A DNA stretch of 64,000 bases, from positions 3,286,001 to 3,350,000 of the forward strand of contig CP036526.1 of assembly GCA_007741555.1 (NCBI GenBank). The letters are read 5' to 3'. The notes beneath the pieces are model-generated. The model saw only the letters and a list, made by a program, of their open reading frames with translations. It had not been told where the DNA came from and did not search any database. A program made the position numbers and the translations under genes. Origin of the DNA: Stieleria marina (GTDB lineage: Bacteria > Planctomycetota > Planctomycetia > Pirellulales > Pirellulaceae). Of the stretch, positions 44,972 through 54,199 are shown in pieces. Within the stretch, counting starts at the first letter, position 1. Every line of letters starts with the position of its first letter.

Positions 44972-46501
44972 TCATCCCGTCAGGCCGTACAGTGGCCGAA
45001 GCTTGGATCGCAAGTACTCGATCAGTGATGTCGCTGACAACGACGCCCCGGTCGTTTGCTTGACCAAATCTGTCTGGCTCAGGCATTGACCGTGGGTGTG
45101 GACGTTTTCGCGGAGCCATTGCAGCAGGGGCTGGAAATTCCCTTGGGCGAACATCGCGTCCAAATCGCCAAGTTGTTCAGCGGCGGCATCATGCAACTGG
45201 GCGCTGATGACATTTCCCAAAGTGTACGTGGGGAAATAACCAAACAGTCCCGCGCTCCAATGAACATCCTGCAGCACTCCGTCGGCGTCCGATGGTGGAG
45301 TGATCCCGAGATCACTTCGATATCGTTCGTTCCAGGCCTCGGGAAGGTCGGCCACCGAAAGCGTTCCATTGATCAGAGCTTGCTCCAGATCAAAGCGAAT
45401 CAGGATGTGAAGGTTGTACGTCGCTTCGTCCGCTTCGACCCGAATCAAGCTGGGACGAATCGTGTTGATCGCAAAGAAGAAATCCTCCGGATCAACACCC
45501 GACAGCGAGCTGGAAAAGTAATTCTGAGCATGAGGGTAGAGCCACCGCCAAAACGACCTACTGCGACCAATCTGATTTTCCCACAGCCGTGATTGCGATT
45601 CGTGGATTCCCAATGACCCGTAGCTGCCTGGCGGCAAGCCGAACCAGTCGTCGGTGCGCAAACCTTGTTCGTACATGCCATGGCCGGCTTCGTGCATCGT
45701 GCCGAACAATCCACCAGGCAACCAATTGGACTCGTAACGCGAAAGAATTCGGCAGTCATGAGGTCCCAGCGTCGTGCAGAAAGGATGCGATGTTTCATCC
45801 AGTCGGCCACGTTGAAAATCAAAACCAATTTGCTCCGCGACCCAGCGACTAAACCGCTTCTGTGCATCGACCGGAAAATCACGTTCCAGGATCTCTATTT
45901 TCGGTTGCCGCGGAGCATCGCGGATCTCCGCAATCAACTGCACAAGCGGTGTTCGTAATTCATCAAACACTTGCTGCAGTTCAGCTGTTTTGGCATCGGG
46001 TTCGTACGTGTCCAGCAAAGCACCGTAAGCATCTCGATCGGTTCCTTCTGCCATCCGATCGCCTGATTCACGTTGCAGTGAAACCATTTCTTTCAGCACG
46101 GGAGCAAAAATTGCAAAATCGTCAGCGCGCCGCGATTCGTCCCACACCTGTTGGCCGCGCACCCGCGCGGTCGAAATTCGTTTGACCAAATCGGTCGGCA
46201 GTTTTCGATTGCGTCGCCAGTCACGAGTCAGTCCACGAACAGTCGCTGCGATGTCGTTTGGCTGGGACGTATCGATCTGCTGCGAAAGAGATTCCAGATT
46301 CTCTCCATACGTCTCGTCGGTCCTCAGTTCGTGAACCATGGCATTGAGCGTCGAAATCTGCTGGGCACGGTACTCGCTTGCCTTGGGTGGCATGCCGGTT
46401 CGTTCGTCCCACTCCAATGTCTCGGCCGCCGATTGCAAAAGTGCGGCCCGTCGTGCCTGCTTGCAGACGGAGTCAAAAAAATTCGATTGATCAGTGTTCA
46501 T
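44972..46501 (-). CDS. M32 family metallocarboxypeptidase
   Basis: 509 aa from ATG 46501 ('MNTDQSNFFDSVCKQARRA'); ten extra codons upstream are unlikely. M32 (thermostable carboxypeptidase Taq type) hallmarks are the zinc motif H270-E-A-G-H274 in 'GTMHEAGHGMYEQGL', 'GIHESQSRLWENQIGRSRSF', 'RVEADEATYNLHILIRFDLE', 'DVHWSAGLFGYFPTYTLGNV' and 'TMHEAGH' preceded by 'NWLPGGLFG'. The N-terminal 'AETLEWDERTGMPPKASEYR' is also typical. It removes C-terminal amino acids from peptides, with no signal peptide, so it is cytoplasmic. Length matches the family (about 500 aa). Confidence 0.95.
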   Translation of the reverse strand: MNTDQSNFFDSVCKQARRAALLQSAAETLEWDERTGMPPKASEYRAQQISTLNAMVHELRTDETYGENLESLSQQIDTSQPNDIAATVRGLTRDWRRNRKLPTDLVKRISTARVRGQQVWDESRRADDFAIFAPVLKEMVSLQRESGDRMAEGTDRDAYGALLDTYEPDAKTAELQQVFDELRTPLVQLIAEIRDAPRQPKIEILERDFPVDAQKRFSRWVAEQIGFDFQRGRLDETSHPFCTTLGPHDCRILSRYESNWLPGGLFGTMHEAGHGMYEQGLRTDDWFGLPPGSYGSLGIHESQSRLWENQIGRSRSFWRWLYPHAQNYFSSSLSGVDPEDFFFAINTIRPSLIRVEADEATYNLHILIRFDLEQALINGTLSVADLPEAWNERYRSDLGITPPSDADGVLQDVHWSAGLFGYFPTYTLGNVISAQLHDAAAEQLGDLDAMFAQGNFQPLLQWLRENVHTHGQCLSQTDLVKQTTGASLSATSLIEYLRSKLRPLYGLTG

Positions 46502-46653
46502 GAAAACAAGCATCAAGGAGAGGGATAGCAAAAGTGTGTTTTGCAGGCCAGCGAATTTAGAGGCCTGTCGAACTAGCAGGCCGCAGATTCACAAAGCCAC
46601 GGAAAACATGGCTGGTCGAGCGTGTCGTGCCTAAGTCTGAGCCAACTATCCGG

Positions 46654-47814
46654 CTACTTTGCTTCGCTTGCCGGTTTTGCTTCACCGACCGGAACAGCGG
46701 TCGGAAACATCAAGTGCGTGGTGGACTGGTAAGTTTCGCCCGGCTTCAAAATTGTGGACGGAAACTGCTCGTGATTCACGCTGTCGGGGAAATGCTGTGT
46801 CTCCAAGCAAACGGCACTGCGATGTGGATACGCTTTGCCGCCTTTTCCCTTTTGTCCCTTCAGAAAATTACCGCTGTAAAACTGAATCCCAATCTCGCTG
46901 GTCGAAATGCGCACCGCGCGACCTGATTTGGGATCCTTTAGCACGGCCGCGAATCGTGGCTTGCCTGTTTCCTTTGGCTCGTTGAGCACAAAGTTGTGAT
47001 CGTATCCAATCGCTGCCGTGTCGGTTAGTGAATCGATCCGGGCACCGATCTTTTTGTGCTTGCGGAAATCCAGTTCCGTACCCTCGACCGGTTTGATCTC
47101 GCCAGTCGGAATCAAGGTGTCATCCACGGGAGTGAAGCGATCTGCATTGATCATCAAGACATGATCCAAAACGGTTTCGCTGCCTTCGCCACTCAAATTA
47201 AAGTACGCGTGATTCGTCAAGTTCACAGGTGTCGCTTTGTCCGTGGTCGCTGAATAGGAAATCGAAAGTCGATGGCCTTTCGCAGCGACGAAGTAACGCA
47301 CGGTCGCTTTCAGATTGCCAGGGTAACCTTCTTCGCCATCGGGACTGGTGTACGAAAACGTCACGCCACTGCCCTTGTCGTTGGAGAAAGGTTTGGCATC
47401 CCAAACCACTTTGTCTAGGCTTCGCTCAACACCCCCGTGCAGATGGTTGGGTTCATTGTTAATGGCCAGCGAATATTCTTTGCCGTCGAGCGTGAATTTA
47501 CCTTTTGCGATGCGATTGCAAACTCGCCCGGCGGTGCAGCCAAAGTACTGGTTGTCGTCACTTTCGTAGCCGGATACATCATCGAACCCAAGCAGCACGT
47601 CCGCCATGTCGCCCTCTTTGTCTGGCACGTCCAGTCCGACCAGTGTGGCACCACGCGTCATGACCTTGGCGACGATGCCCGATTCGGCCTGAATCGTGTA
47701 CAGTTCGACGGAGGTGCCGTCTTTGGTCTTTCCAAAACTTTCAGCCGTTGGAGTTTTCGCATTTGCGACTGCCGAAACCAGCAAGCAAGTGAACAGAGCA
47801 AGAGTGGTTTTCAT
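46654..47814 (-). CDS. galM: Exported aldose 1-epimerase (galactose mutarotase)
   Basis: 386 aa with a signal peptide ('MKTTLALFTCLLVSAVANA'), unlike the cytoplasmic enzyme of enterics. The galactose mutarotase fold shows 'FGCTAGRVCNRIAKGKFTLD', the substrate-binding 'NNEPNHLHGGVERSLDKVVW', the catalytic His region 'TPVNLTNHAYFNLSGEG' and the base Glu in 'AVCLETQHFPDSVNHEQFPS'. It interconverts alpha and beta anomers of hexoses, here in the periplasm. It lies 221 bp downstream of the sugar ABC operon on the same strand, which fits a role in preparing or processing the imported sugar. The symbol follows the family; the substrate is not proven. Confidence 0.92.
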   Translation of the reverse strand: MKTTLALFTCLLVSAVANAKTPTAESFGKTKDGTSVELYTIQAESGIVAKVMTRGATLVGLDVPDKEGDMADVLLGFDDVSGYESDDNQYFGCTAGRVCNRIAKGKFTLDGKEYSLAINNEPNHLHGGVERSLDKVVWDAKPFSNDKGSGVTFSYTSPDGEEGYPGNLKATVRYFVAAKGHRLSISYSATTDKATPVNLTNHAYFNLSGEGSETVLDHVLMINADRFTPVDDTLIPTGEIKPVEGTELDFRKHKKIGARIDSLTDTAAIGYDHNFVLNEPKETGKPRFAAVLKDPKSGRAVRISTSEIGIQFYSGNFLKGQKGKGGKAYPHRSAVCLETQHFPDSVNHEQFPSTILKPGETYQSTTHLMFPTAVPVGEAKPASEAK

Positions 47815-47945
47815 GATGAATCGCTATGGGGCGCAGAGGAAAGGGTTCAGAGTGGTTCGACGAATGGGGCGAATGGGGCCGCCATTGTAGGATGCGTGGT
47901 GGTACGTCGCCAGCGCCGCAGGTTGCTTCACCGCCCAGGTTTTGT

Positions 47946-48004
47946 CACCGCTCTGGTTCTTCACCGCTCTGGTTCTTCACCGCTCTGGTTCTTCACCGCT
48001 CTGG
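47946..48004. repeat. Tandem repeat, 16-bp unit, between the permease and galM
   Basis: Unit caccgctctggttctt at 47946-47961, 47962-47977 and 47978-47993, then a partial copy to 48004. A decayed copy (caccgcccaggttttgt) precedes it. It sits in the 221-bp gap 32 bp after the permease stop. Confidence 0.9.
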
Positions 48005-48035
48005 GCAACAAGTCCGCGTCAGGGGCAATGTGACG

Positions 48036-49109
48036 TCAACGACCCTCACGCGCTGGCAGCAAACGAAAGAACCACTCGGGTGAACCATGTCGCAACTGAT
48101 CGACAATGACCGCGGCGATGATGATGCAGCCGATGATGATGTGCGTGTAAGTATTCGGTATCGAAAGCAGCGTGCACCCGTTGCGGATGACGGTGATGAT
48201 TAACGCTCCGACAATCGTTCCCAGAATCGAACCGCGTCCGCCGGTCAGGCTACCGCCGCCAAGCACAACAGCAGCGATGATTTCGAGTTCTTTTCCGGTT
48301 CCATCCGTCGGATTGCCGTTTTTGACATCGGCAAAATACAGAAGTCCCCCAATCGCGACAAAGAACCCGGCCAGCGTGTAAACCGCGACGGTCATCACGG
48401 GCACATTGATCCCGCAAAGCCTAGCCGTCGACTCGCTCGATCCAATGGCAAAAACGTTGCGACCAAACACCGTGTATCGCAACAGCAGACCAACCGCGAT
48501 CGCCAATACGACCGCGATGATCACACTGGTAGGAATCAATACACCCGGGATCAAATACTTGTCAGGTTGAGAGCCGGTGAAACAGAGGCTCAGCCACTGG
48601 GGAATATTCTCCTTGGGCGCGTAGACAGTCGACTCGCCCGCGATGATTTGCCCGATCCCCAGAAAAATCGTCATCGTGCCAAGCGTGACGATGAAGGGGA
48701 CCACTCGCGTCGCGCTTATCAACAGGCCGTTCAAAAATCCACACGCGCATCCAGTCAACACTGTCAGCAGCAACGCCCACAGCATTGTGCCGACAAAGGC
48801 GGGATCGCTCGCTGGAACAGGTGAGTTTTGCAATTGTAGGGCGAAGACCGTGCCGCACAGAGTCAACGTTGTGCCTGCAGACAAATCGATGCCAGCCGCA
48901 ATGATGATAATGGTCATGCCCAAGGCAGGAACTGCGATCAGCGCGGCGGAGCTCATGATGACGCGCAGGTTGCGTGTTGAAGTAAACACTCCGCTGGCCA
49001 AGATCGACTCTGCAATCGAAAAGAACACGACGATCACCACCAAGGCAAAAACCGGGCCTAGTTGAGATGTAAAAAGTCGTTTGATCCAGTTGGGATTTGC
49101 GTCCGCCAT
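48036..49109 (-). CDS. Sugar ABC transporter permease (RbsC type)
   Basis: 357 aa from ATG 49109 ('MADANPNWIKRLFTSQLGPV'); ATGs at 49139-49142 would overlap the ATPase gene. An integral membrane protein of the ribose/galactose/xylose permease family with about 8-10 hydrophobic helices. It carries the signature 'IIAAGIDLSAGTTLTLCGTV' and the conserved 'SEAARLSGI'-like loop ('IGSSESTARLCGINV'), plus 'GKELEIIAAVVLGGGSLTGG' and 'GTIVGALIITVIRNG' near the C-terminus. It forms the channel of a high-affinity carbohydrate importer with the ATPase and binding lipoprotein encoded just upstream, 7 bp and about 1.6 kb away, in one operon. Confidence 0.93.
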   Translation of the reverse strand: MADANPNWIKRLFTSQLGPVFALVVIVVFFSIAESILASGVFTSTRNLRVIMSSAALIAVPALGMTIIIIAAGIDLSAGTTLTLCGTVFALQLQNSPVPASDPAFVGTMLWALLLTVLTGCACGFLNGLLISATRVVPFIVTLGTMTIFLGIGQIIAGESTVYAPKENIPQWLSLCFTGSQPDKYLIPGVLIPTSVIIAVVLAIAVGLLLRYTVFGRNVFAIGSSESTARLCGINVPVMTVAVYTLAGFFVAIGGLLYFADVKNGNPTDGTGKELEIIAAVVLGGGSLTGGRGSILGTIVGALIITVIRNGCTLLSIPNTYTHIIIGCIIIAAVIVDQLRHGSPEWFFRLLPAREGR

Positions 49110-49116
49110 CGGGCAG

Positions 49117-50685
49117 CTACTCTTCGTTAGTTGTGTCATCAATAGCGATTGCGGTCGCCATCACGGTTTCTTCCGTCCAGTCGGCGACATCACGCACTTC
49201 ACGCAACTCGCCCCGATTCATCACGCCAATGCGGTCACAGACCGACAATAGTTCCGGCAAATAGGAACTCACAAAGACGATCGTTTTGCCTTCGGCTGCC
49301 AATGTTCCCATTATCCGATAGATCTCTGCCTTGGTGCCGACGTCAATCCCTTTGGTGGGTTCATCCATCAACAGAATCTCTGCTTGCTGATGCAAGATCC
49401 GGGCGATCGCGACCTTCTGTTGGTTGCCGCCCGATAATTCTGATACCAGCTGCGAACTCGAATGAGCTTTGACTTCCATCTTCGTCATCAGATCCGACGC
49501 AACTCGCTGGCGCTTAACCAAATTGATCAAACCCAGTTCGGTGTAATTTTCCAGCGAACCCATCGTGATGTTTTCGGTGAGAGACAAATCTTGAGCTAGT
49601 CCTTCTGTCTTTCGATTCTCCGACAGCAAACCGAAGCCGGCATTCATTCGAGCCCGGACTTTGTGGGGCACGATGGTTCCGTCGACCGTTACGATGCCGG
49701 CATCAAGGTGGTCCAGTGCAAACAAGCTGCGGACTAGTTCCGTCCGTCCGGCACCGACCAAACCGGCAATGCCAAAGATCTCGCCGCGTCTGAGAGACAA
49801 CGAAACATTCTGCGGGTACGGCGTTCCCATTATTCCTTCGGCTTGCACCCAAGCCAAACCGGGGGTGTGCGGGACGTGAGGGTAGAGGTCGTTTACGTCC
49901 CGGCCGACCATGAGCGAAACGATCTGGTCGTCACTGATTTCGTCAATGCGTCCGCAACCGACGTTGTGTCCGTCTCGCAGCACGCTGTACGTATCAGCGA
50001 CTTCGCGTACTTCTTCCAGAAAGTGGCTGATGTAGATGATGCCGATGCCACTGGCCTGAAGACCACGGACGATTTCAAACAGTCGCGCGACATCCTTTTG
50101 TGGCAGAGAACTGGTGGGTTCGTCAAACAGAATGATCTTTGCGTTGGCCGCCAGTGCACGCGCGATCTCAATCAACTGCTGCGTGGCGACAGACTGATCA
50201 CCGACGACGGACTGTGGATCCAAGTGCTCCAGCCCAACCGAATCCAGTGCCTGCCGGACGACATCGCGCTGACGTGACCGCATCAACAACCCGCCGCCTG
50301 TTCCCTTTTGACCAAGCAGAATGTTGTCTTCGACGCTTAGGTCGGGAGCAAGATTCAGTTCTTGGTAGATCATCGCGACACCGCGCTGCCGCGCATCGCT
50401 GGGACCTTTGGGGCGATAACTTTGCCCGCCGATAAACATTTCGCCAGCGTCGGCAAAGTGCGCGCCACTAAGTGTTTTCAGCAACGTGCTTTTGCCCGCA
50501 CCATTTTCACCAATTAACGCCAGCACCTCGCCTACTTGAACCGACAATGACACGTCCACCAAAGCACGCGTCGGACCGAAACGTTTGCTGATACCGCGGA
50601 CTTGAAAAAGCGCAAGCGAATCTTCATCGCCTGATGCGGTTTCAATGTTTGACGCTGGAGAGCGATTCGTACTTGCAGGTTCCAC
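49117..50685 (-). CDS. Sugar ABC transporter ATP-binding protein (RbsA type, two ABC domains)
   Basis: 522 aa from GTG 50685. Two ABC domains are fused, as in RbsA, MglA and XylG. The first has Walker A 'GENGAGKST' (59-67), Q-loop 'AMIYQELNLAPDLSVEDN', a degenerate signature 'VGDQSVATQQLIEIARAL' and Walker B 'IILFDEPTSSL'. The second has the usual degenerate Walker A 'GLVGAGRTELVRSLFALD', an intact signature 'LSGGNQQKVAIARIL' and Walker B 'ILLMDEPTKGID'. The degenerate second Walker A is normal for this family. It energises sugar uptake through the adjacent permease and lies 6 bp after the binding-protein gene. Confidence 0.95.
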   Translation of the reverse strand: MEPASTNRSPASNIETASGDEDSLALFQVRGISKRFGPTRALVDVSLSVQVGEVLALIGENGAGKSTLLKTLSGAHFADAGEMFIGGQSYRPKGPSDARQRGVAMIYQELNLAPDLSVEDNILLGQKGTGGGLLMRSRQRDVVRQALDSVGLEHLDPQSVVGDQSVATQQLIEIARALAANAKIILFDEPTSSLPQKDVARLFEIVRGLQASGIGIIYISHFLEEVREVADTYSVLRDGHNVGCGRIDEISDDQIVSLMVGRDVNDLYPHVPHTPGLAWVQAEGIMGTPYPQNVSLSLRRGEIFGIAGLVGAGRTELVRSLFALDHLDAGIVTVDGTIVPHKVRARMNAGFGLLSENRKTEGLAQDLSLTENITMGSLENYTELGLINLVKRQRVASDLMTKMEVKAHSSSQLVSELSGGNQQKVAIARILHQQAEILLMDEPTKGIDVGTKAEIYRIMGTLAAEGKTIVFVSSYLPELLSVCDRIGVMNRGELREVRDVADWTEETVMATAIAIDDTTNEE

Positions 50686-50691
50686 GGACGC

Positions 50692-51711
50692 CTACTCAGC
50701 GATCTCAGGATTCAGGAGCTCTTGGAACCGGTCTTCGGTCATGTTCTCCGGTGTCGCGACATACTCACCCGTGGACTTGAATTTGTCAGCCGACTCCCCG
50801 CCAATCGCCGCGACTAATGTTTTGACACTTTGGTATCCCATCTGCACGGGATCCTGCAGAACAATACCGCTGCAGGACCCGTCCGTCAGAGCTTCGACCA
50901 AGGCATCGCTGGGGTCAAACGCAATGAACTTGACCTTCTTGTTCAAGCCTGCGTTGCGAAGTGATTCCAAGGTCCCGTTCGCGTTGGGTTCGCAAACAGC
51001 AAAGATGCCTGCCAAGTCGTCGCCATGAATCTGCAACAGCTGATCGACTTTCTCTTTTGACGACGTTGTGTTGTCACCGCCGCGTTGATCAGAAGACACG
51101 ACTTTGATGTCGGGATATTGTTTCAGCTGGTCCAAAAATCCTTCTTCACGTTGCTCGGTGCTTTCACTGCCTGCCATGTAGCGAAGAAGAATGACGTTGC
51201 CCTTTTCGCCGATCGCTTTCGCCATTTCATCCGCCGCCATTTGGCCACCTTTGAAATTGTCGGTTGCGACATAACTCACAATCTCAGGACCCTCATCCAA
51301 TCCACTGTCAAAAATGACGACCGGAATGCCCTCGGCGATCGCTTCATCAACAGCTTCGACCAGCCCGCCTTTCTGATTAGGGGCTAACACGATCCCGTCG
51401 ACTTGCATCGTGATCATGTTCTTGACCACTTCGATCTGGCTGCCGGTGTCGCTTTCAACCACCGGCCCACGCCAAATGACTTCGACGTTGCCCAATTCAT
51501 CCGCTGCCTTGAGCGCGCCAAAATGAACGGATTTCCAAAACTCGTGGCTGGTGCCTTTGGGGACGACTGCGATCCGTAATCGCGGTGTTCCATTGGGGGC
51601 AGACGAACTCGTTGTTTTGTCATTGCAACCAACCGCTATGGCGACAGAAAAAGCCAAGCACAGGGAGACGCAGCGAGAAATTTGGTTCACGAATGAGGTG
51701 CCTCTAATCAT
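50692..51711 (-). CDS. Sugar-binding lipoprotein (RbsB type)
   Basis: 339 aa from ATG 51711. A lipoprotein signal peptide 'NQISRCVSLCLAFSVAIAVG' ends at Cys29 (lipobox Ala-Val-Gly-Cys). Type I periplasmic-binding-protein fold: 'RIAVVPKGTSHEFWKSVHFG', 'VDGIVLAPNQKGGLVEAVDE', 'GIPVVIFDSGLDEG', 'SYVATDNFKGGQMAADEMAK' and 'GIFAVCEPNANGTLESLRNA'. It captures a sugar (ribose, xylose, galactose and other ligands are possible) and delivers it to the permease. First gene of the binding protein - ATPase - permease operon. An 18-codon upstream extension to 51765 is not needed. No regulator gene is adjacent. Confidence 0.93.
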   Translation of the reverse strand: MIRGTSFVNQISRCVSLCLAFSVAIAVGCNDKTTSSSAPNGTPRLRIAVVPKGTSHEFWKSVHFGALKAADELGNVEVIWRGPVVESDTGSQIEVVKNMITMQVDGIVLAPNQKGGLVEAVDEAIAEGIPVVIFDSGLDEGPEIVSYVATDNFKGGQMAADEMAKAIGEKGNVILLRYMAGSESTEQREEGFLDQLKQYPDIKVVSSDQRGGDNTTSSKEKVDQLLQIHGDDLAGIFAVCEPNANGTLESLRNAGLNKKVKFIAFDPSDALVEALTDGSCSGIVLQDPVQMGYQSVKTLVAAIGGESADKFKSTGEYVATPENMTEDRFQELLNPEIAE

Positions 51712-51884
51712 TAGAAGATGATGGAATAGAGGCACATTGTAGGCTGCGGCGCAGCCACGCACCACTAATACGAACGTTCCATCATCCGCATCGGCATGAA
51801 AACACCTTTCGTACCTAGTGTTCGTGAGGGGGCCGTTTGCAAAACCGCACTCGTCGTAAACGTAACGTAGACGTCTGACGCGCG

Positions 51885-52784
51885 CTACTTTGTCACGAAC
51901 TGGTCAAGTTGTTGACGTAGGCGAACGAATATTGGGCCGGGATCAGAAGGAACGCTGCCGGTTCGCTGGACATCCCAGCCCCACCAGATTCCACCATCCG
52001 TGCCCATTAACAAAAGTTCGTCGCATTGACGAACTTGATCAGGTGAGATCGTTTCGTATTGCCAATCGATTGCAAGTTCTTTTGCGATGGATTCGATCAC
52101 CGTCTGCGTGACGCCGTTGAGTACGCGGTCTTTGGCGGGCGAATAGATCTTGCTGGAGCGGACGATCGCGACATTGGCGATGCTGGTTTCTGTCACGCTC
52201 CCATCTTGATCGACTAACAACGCGACGGCGTTTTCGTTCTGTTCACGTGCCGCTTGGTCGGCCAAGTAATAGTGGACTCGGCTCCGCACTTTGATCTGAC
52301 GCGACCAACTAGTGGGGGGCGGCTGGACTGTGTCACTGATCCACACGGGTTGGCCGCCGAGTTGACGCGAGCGCAGCTTACGGTGGTCAATCTGATTGGG
52401 ATGAATCAAAAGCGTGGCGGTCGAATTGCCGCGGGAGATCGAACCGGGAGTCGCAAGCACTGTGATTCCGATGTCGCCATCTTGATCCAGCAAAGCCTGG
52501 TTACGAATCAACAGTTGCGAAAGCAACTCCGCCACCTCTTTGACACCAAGTTCAACCTTGATGCTCAGCGTTTCGATGGTGGCAAAGAAACGTTGGAGAT
52601 GCGTTGGTGACTGGAAAAGTCTGCCGTGGTACGTCCGCAGTCGCTCGACCGCGATCACGCCTTGCCGCAGCCCTGCGTCATCGATCGGTAACGACAACTT
52701 GGACGATTCGATCCACTGGCCGTTGATCCAGCCCAGGGACTGAATGGGTTTAGGGGACAAGGGAGGTTTCGCAGATGGCGTCAT
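51885..52784 (-). CDS. Class IV PLP-dependent aminotransferase / aminodeoxychorismate lyase-like
   Basis: 299 aa from ATG 52784. A fold-type IV PLP enzyme: N-terminal 'WINGQWIESSKLSLPIDDAG', 'ERLRTYHGRLFQSPTHLQRF', Schiff-base Lys165 in 'SRQIKVRSRVHYYLADQAAR' and Glu199 in 'GSVTETSIANVAIV'. The C-terminal 'NGVTQTVIESIAKEL' is also typical. Members include branched-chain aminotransferase, D-amino-acid aminotransferase and PabC; the length and the 'TETSIANV' loop suit PabC or D-AAT-like enzymes, but I cannot decide. The start lies 35 bp inside the end of the upstream alpha/beta-hydrolase gene, suggesting translational coupling. Confidence 0.85.
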   Translation of the reverse strand: MTPSAKPPLSPKPIQSLGWINGQWIESSKLSLPIDDAGLRQGVIAVERLRTYHGRLFQSPTHLQRFFATIETLSIKVELGVKEVAELLSQLLIRNQALLDQDGDIGITVLATPGSISRGNSTATLLIHPNQIDHRKLRSRQLGGQPVWISDTVQPPPTSWSRQIKVRSRVHYYLADQAAREQNENAVALLVDQDGSVTETSIANVAIVRSSKIYSPAKDRVLNGVTQTVIESIAKELAIDWQYETISPDQVRQCDELLLMGTDGGIWWGWDVQRTGSVPSDPGPIFVRLRQQLDQFVTK

Positions 52785-54033
52785 GCGAGGGAGTCTTTAG
52801 CTGAAGTTGGCAGGGGGGGCGACTGTTGTTGATCAAGTTGGCCATCTGACGACCGGCGCTACAGGCACGATCATAGTAGAACCGTTCCGCATGGCGTGCA
52901 CGCACTGAAGCGGTGCAATTGAGTGCTTTGACCGGCAATCGCGTCCCGTCCACCCGCAGTCCGAAGCGTCGCGGGCCGCTGAAACCAAGTGCCTCGCTGG
53001 ATCGTTCACGCGACAATCGCCAGTGATTGCGAAGTGCGACGTCGCGGTGATTGTAGAGCAACGTCAGTGTTCGCAGATTCTTAGTGGTGTAGCCGTGATA
53101 GCGATTAGGTTGCATCCAGTCCGCGTCAAAAGCAGCAGCGACTAGTCCAGCTGAAATATCTGCGCCATGGAAATACGGCTCATTTAAACTGCGATTGCCC
53201 AGCGATCCACCGCCCAGAGCATGCAGCGAACCTGAAACGACTCGAGCACCGAAGCTGTAGCCGACCATCGCGATGGACGACGATTGCTGAACGTGATTTC
53301 GTACCAGCCACGCCAAGTACAGTCCCTGAGCGTCGGTGCGGAATGCTTTTTCGCGAGCGTCTTTCAGAAGATAGCCCGCCTGTGCACTCGGCCAGCTAAA
53401 AATCACCCAATCGGTTGGGCGGTCATCTAACTGGCTATGGACTCGTTGGAAAAAGTTCAGTCCGTAACGTGTTGCATTGGGAGCCGATGTGCGATTGCCG
53501 TGGACATAAAACACGACGCGGCGATTCGGCTGAATCGATTGCAAGTATTCGTTGATCGATGAAGGTTGCGTCATGCCATTGCAGGCCAGTCGCGATACCG
53601 ACAACGCCGGTTTCTCAAGATCAGCTTGGCATGTATTCCATGTTAGTCGTCGGGAACTGACGACCCAGAATCGATGCTTGGAACAGGCCTGATCGGACAT
53701 CGTATTGCAGGTTGGCATCACCGCGTGCGGCAGCTGGCACAGGTTGCACGTTGGATGAGCCGCATGATTTTCTTCGACGGAGGTGCAAACAATCGGAAAT
53801 GAGGTCTCGCAACTCGTGCCCACTGAGTTGTCTGCTGCGATGGTGTAGGTCAGCGGCTGTTTGCGACCAGTACCGACCACCGTCGCCATTGGCGAAGCAA
53901 GTTGGGATTCGTCAACCAGCTGATGACTGCCAGTTGCCTCTGTCGGTTCAACTTCGTTGTAGATCGACGGTCCCGTGACGTTTGAGAGCATACAAACGAT
54001 TGCACCGATCGTTCTGGTCAAGGTCGTCAACAT
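52750..54033 (-). CDS. Exported alpha/beta-hydrolase-fold protein
   Basis: 427 aa from ATG 54033 ('MLTTLTRTIGAIVCMLSNVT', a plausible signal peptide). The frame is open to 54117, giving 455 aa, but this adds a non-signal-like N-terminus. An N-terminal region of about 130 residues contains eight or more Cys. The hydrolase domain follows: 'RRVVFYVHGNRTSAPNATRY', 'DWVIFSWPSAQAGYLLKDAR' and the nucleophile elbow Gly-Tyr-Ser-Phe-Gly in 'SSIAMVGYSFGARVVSGSLH', with 'AAAFDADWM' and 'NHRDVALRNHW' holding likely acid and base residues. It resembles DUF900-type esterase-like proteins. Substrate unknown. It is divergent from the Gly/Cys-rich lipoprotein gene and overlaps the class IV PLP gene by 35 bp. 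Confidence 0.78.
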   Translation of the reverse strand: MLTTLTRTIGAIVCMLSNVTGPSIYNEVEPTEATGSHQLVDESQLASPMATVVGTGRKQPLTYTIAADNSVGTSCETSFPIVCTSVEENHAAHPTCNLCQLPHAVMPTCNTMSDQACSKHRFWVVSSRRLTWNTCQADLEKPALSVSRLACNGMTQPSSINEYLQSIQPNRRVVFYVHGNRTSAPNATRYGLNFFQRVHSQLDDRPTDWVIFSWPSAQAGYLLKDAREKAFRTDAQGLYLAWLVRNHVQQSSSIAMVGYSFGARVVSGSLHALGGGSLGNRSLNEPYFHGADISAGLVAAAFDADWMQPNRYHGYTTKNLRTLTLLYNHRDVALRNHWRLSRERSSEALGFSGPRRFGLRVDGTRLPVKALNCTASVRARHAERFYYDRACSAGRQMANLINNSRPPCQLQLKTPSHDAICETSLVP

Positions 54034-54199
54034 AGTTGATCTGTAAAGATATGCGGGAAGGGGTGTTTCTTTGGGACAACGAATTGTTGCAGAAAAAAAG
54101 CGACGTTGCGTTTGCACATCATTGTTTACGGCCTAATTTTGTATGGCCTGGTACTCTGGGCCACCGAATAATCTCACTATGCACGTCAAGGTAACTTCG

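Noticed and set aside
49117-50685. Degenerate second Walker A in the sugar ATPase as a defect
   Set aside because: This degeneration is normal for the RbsA/MglA family.
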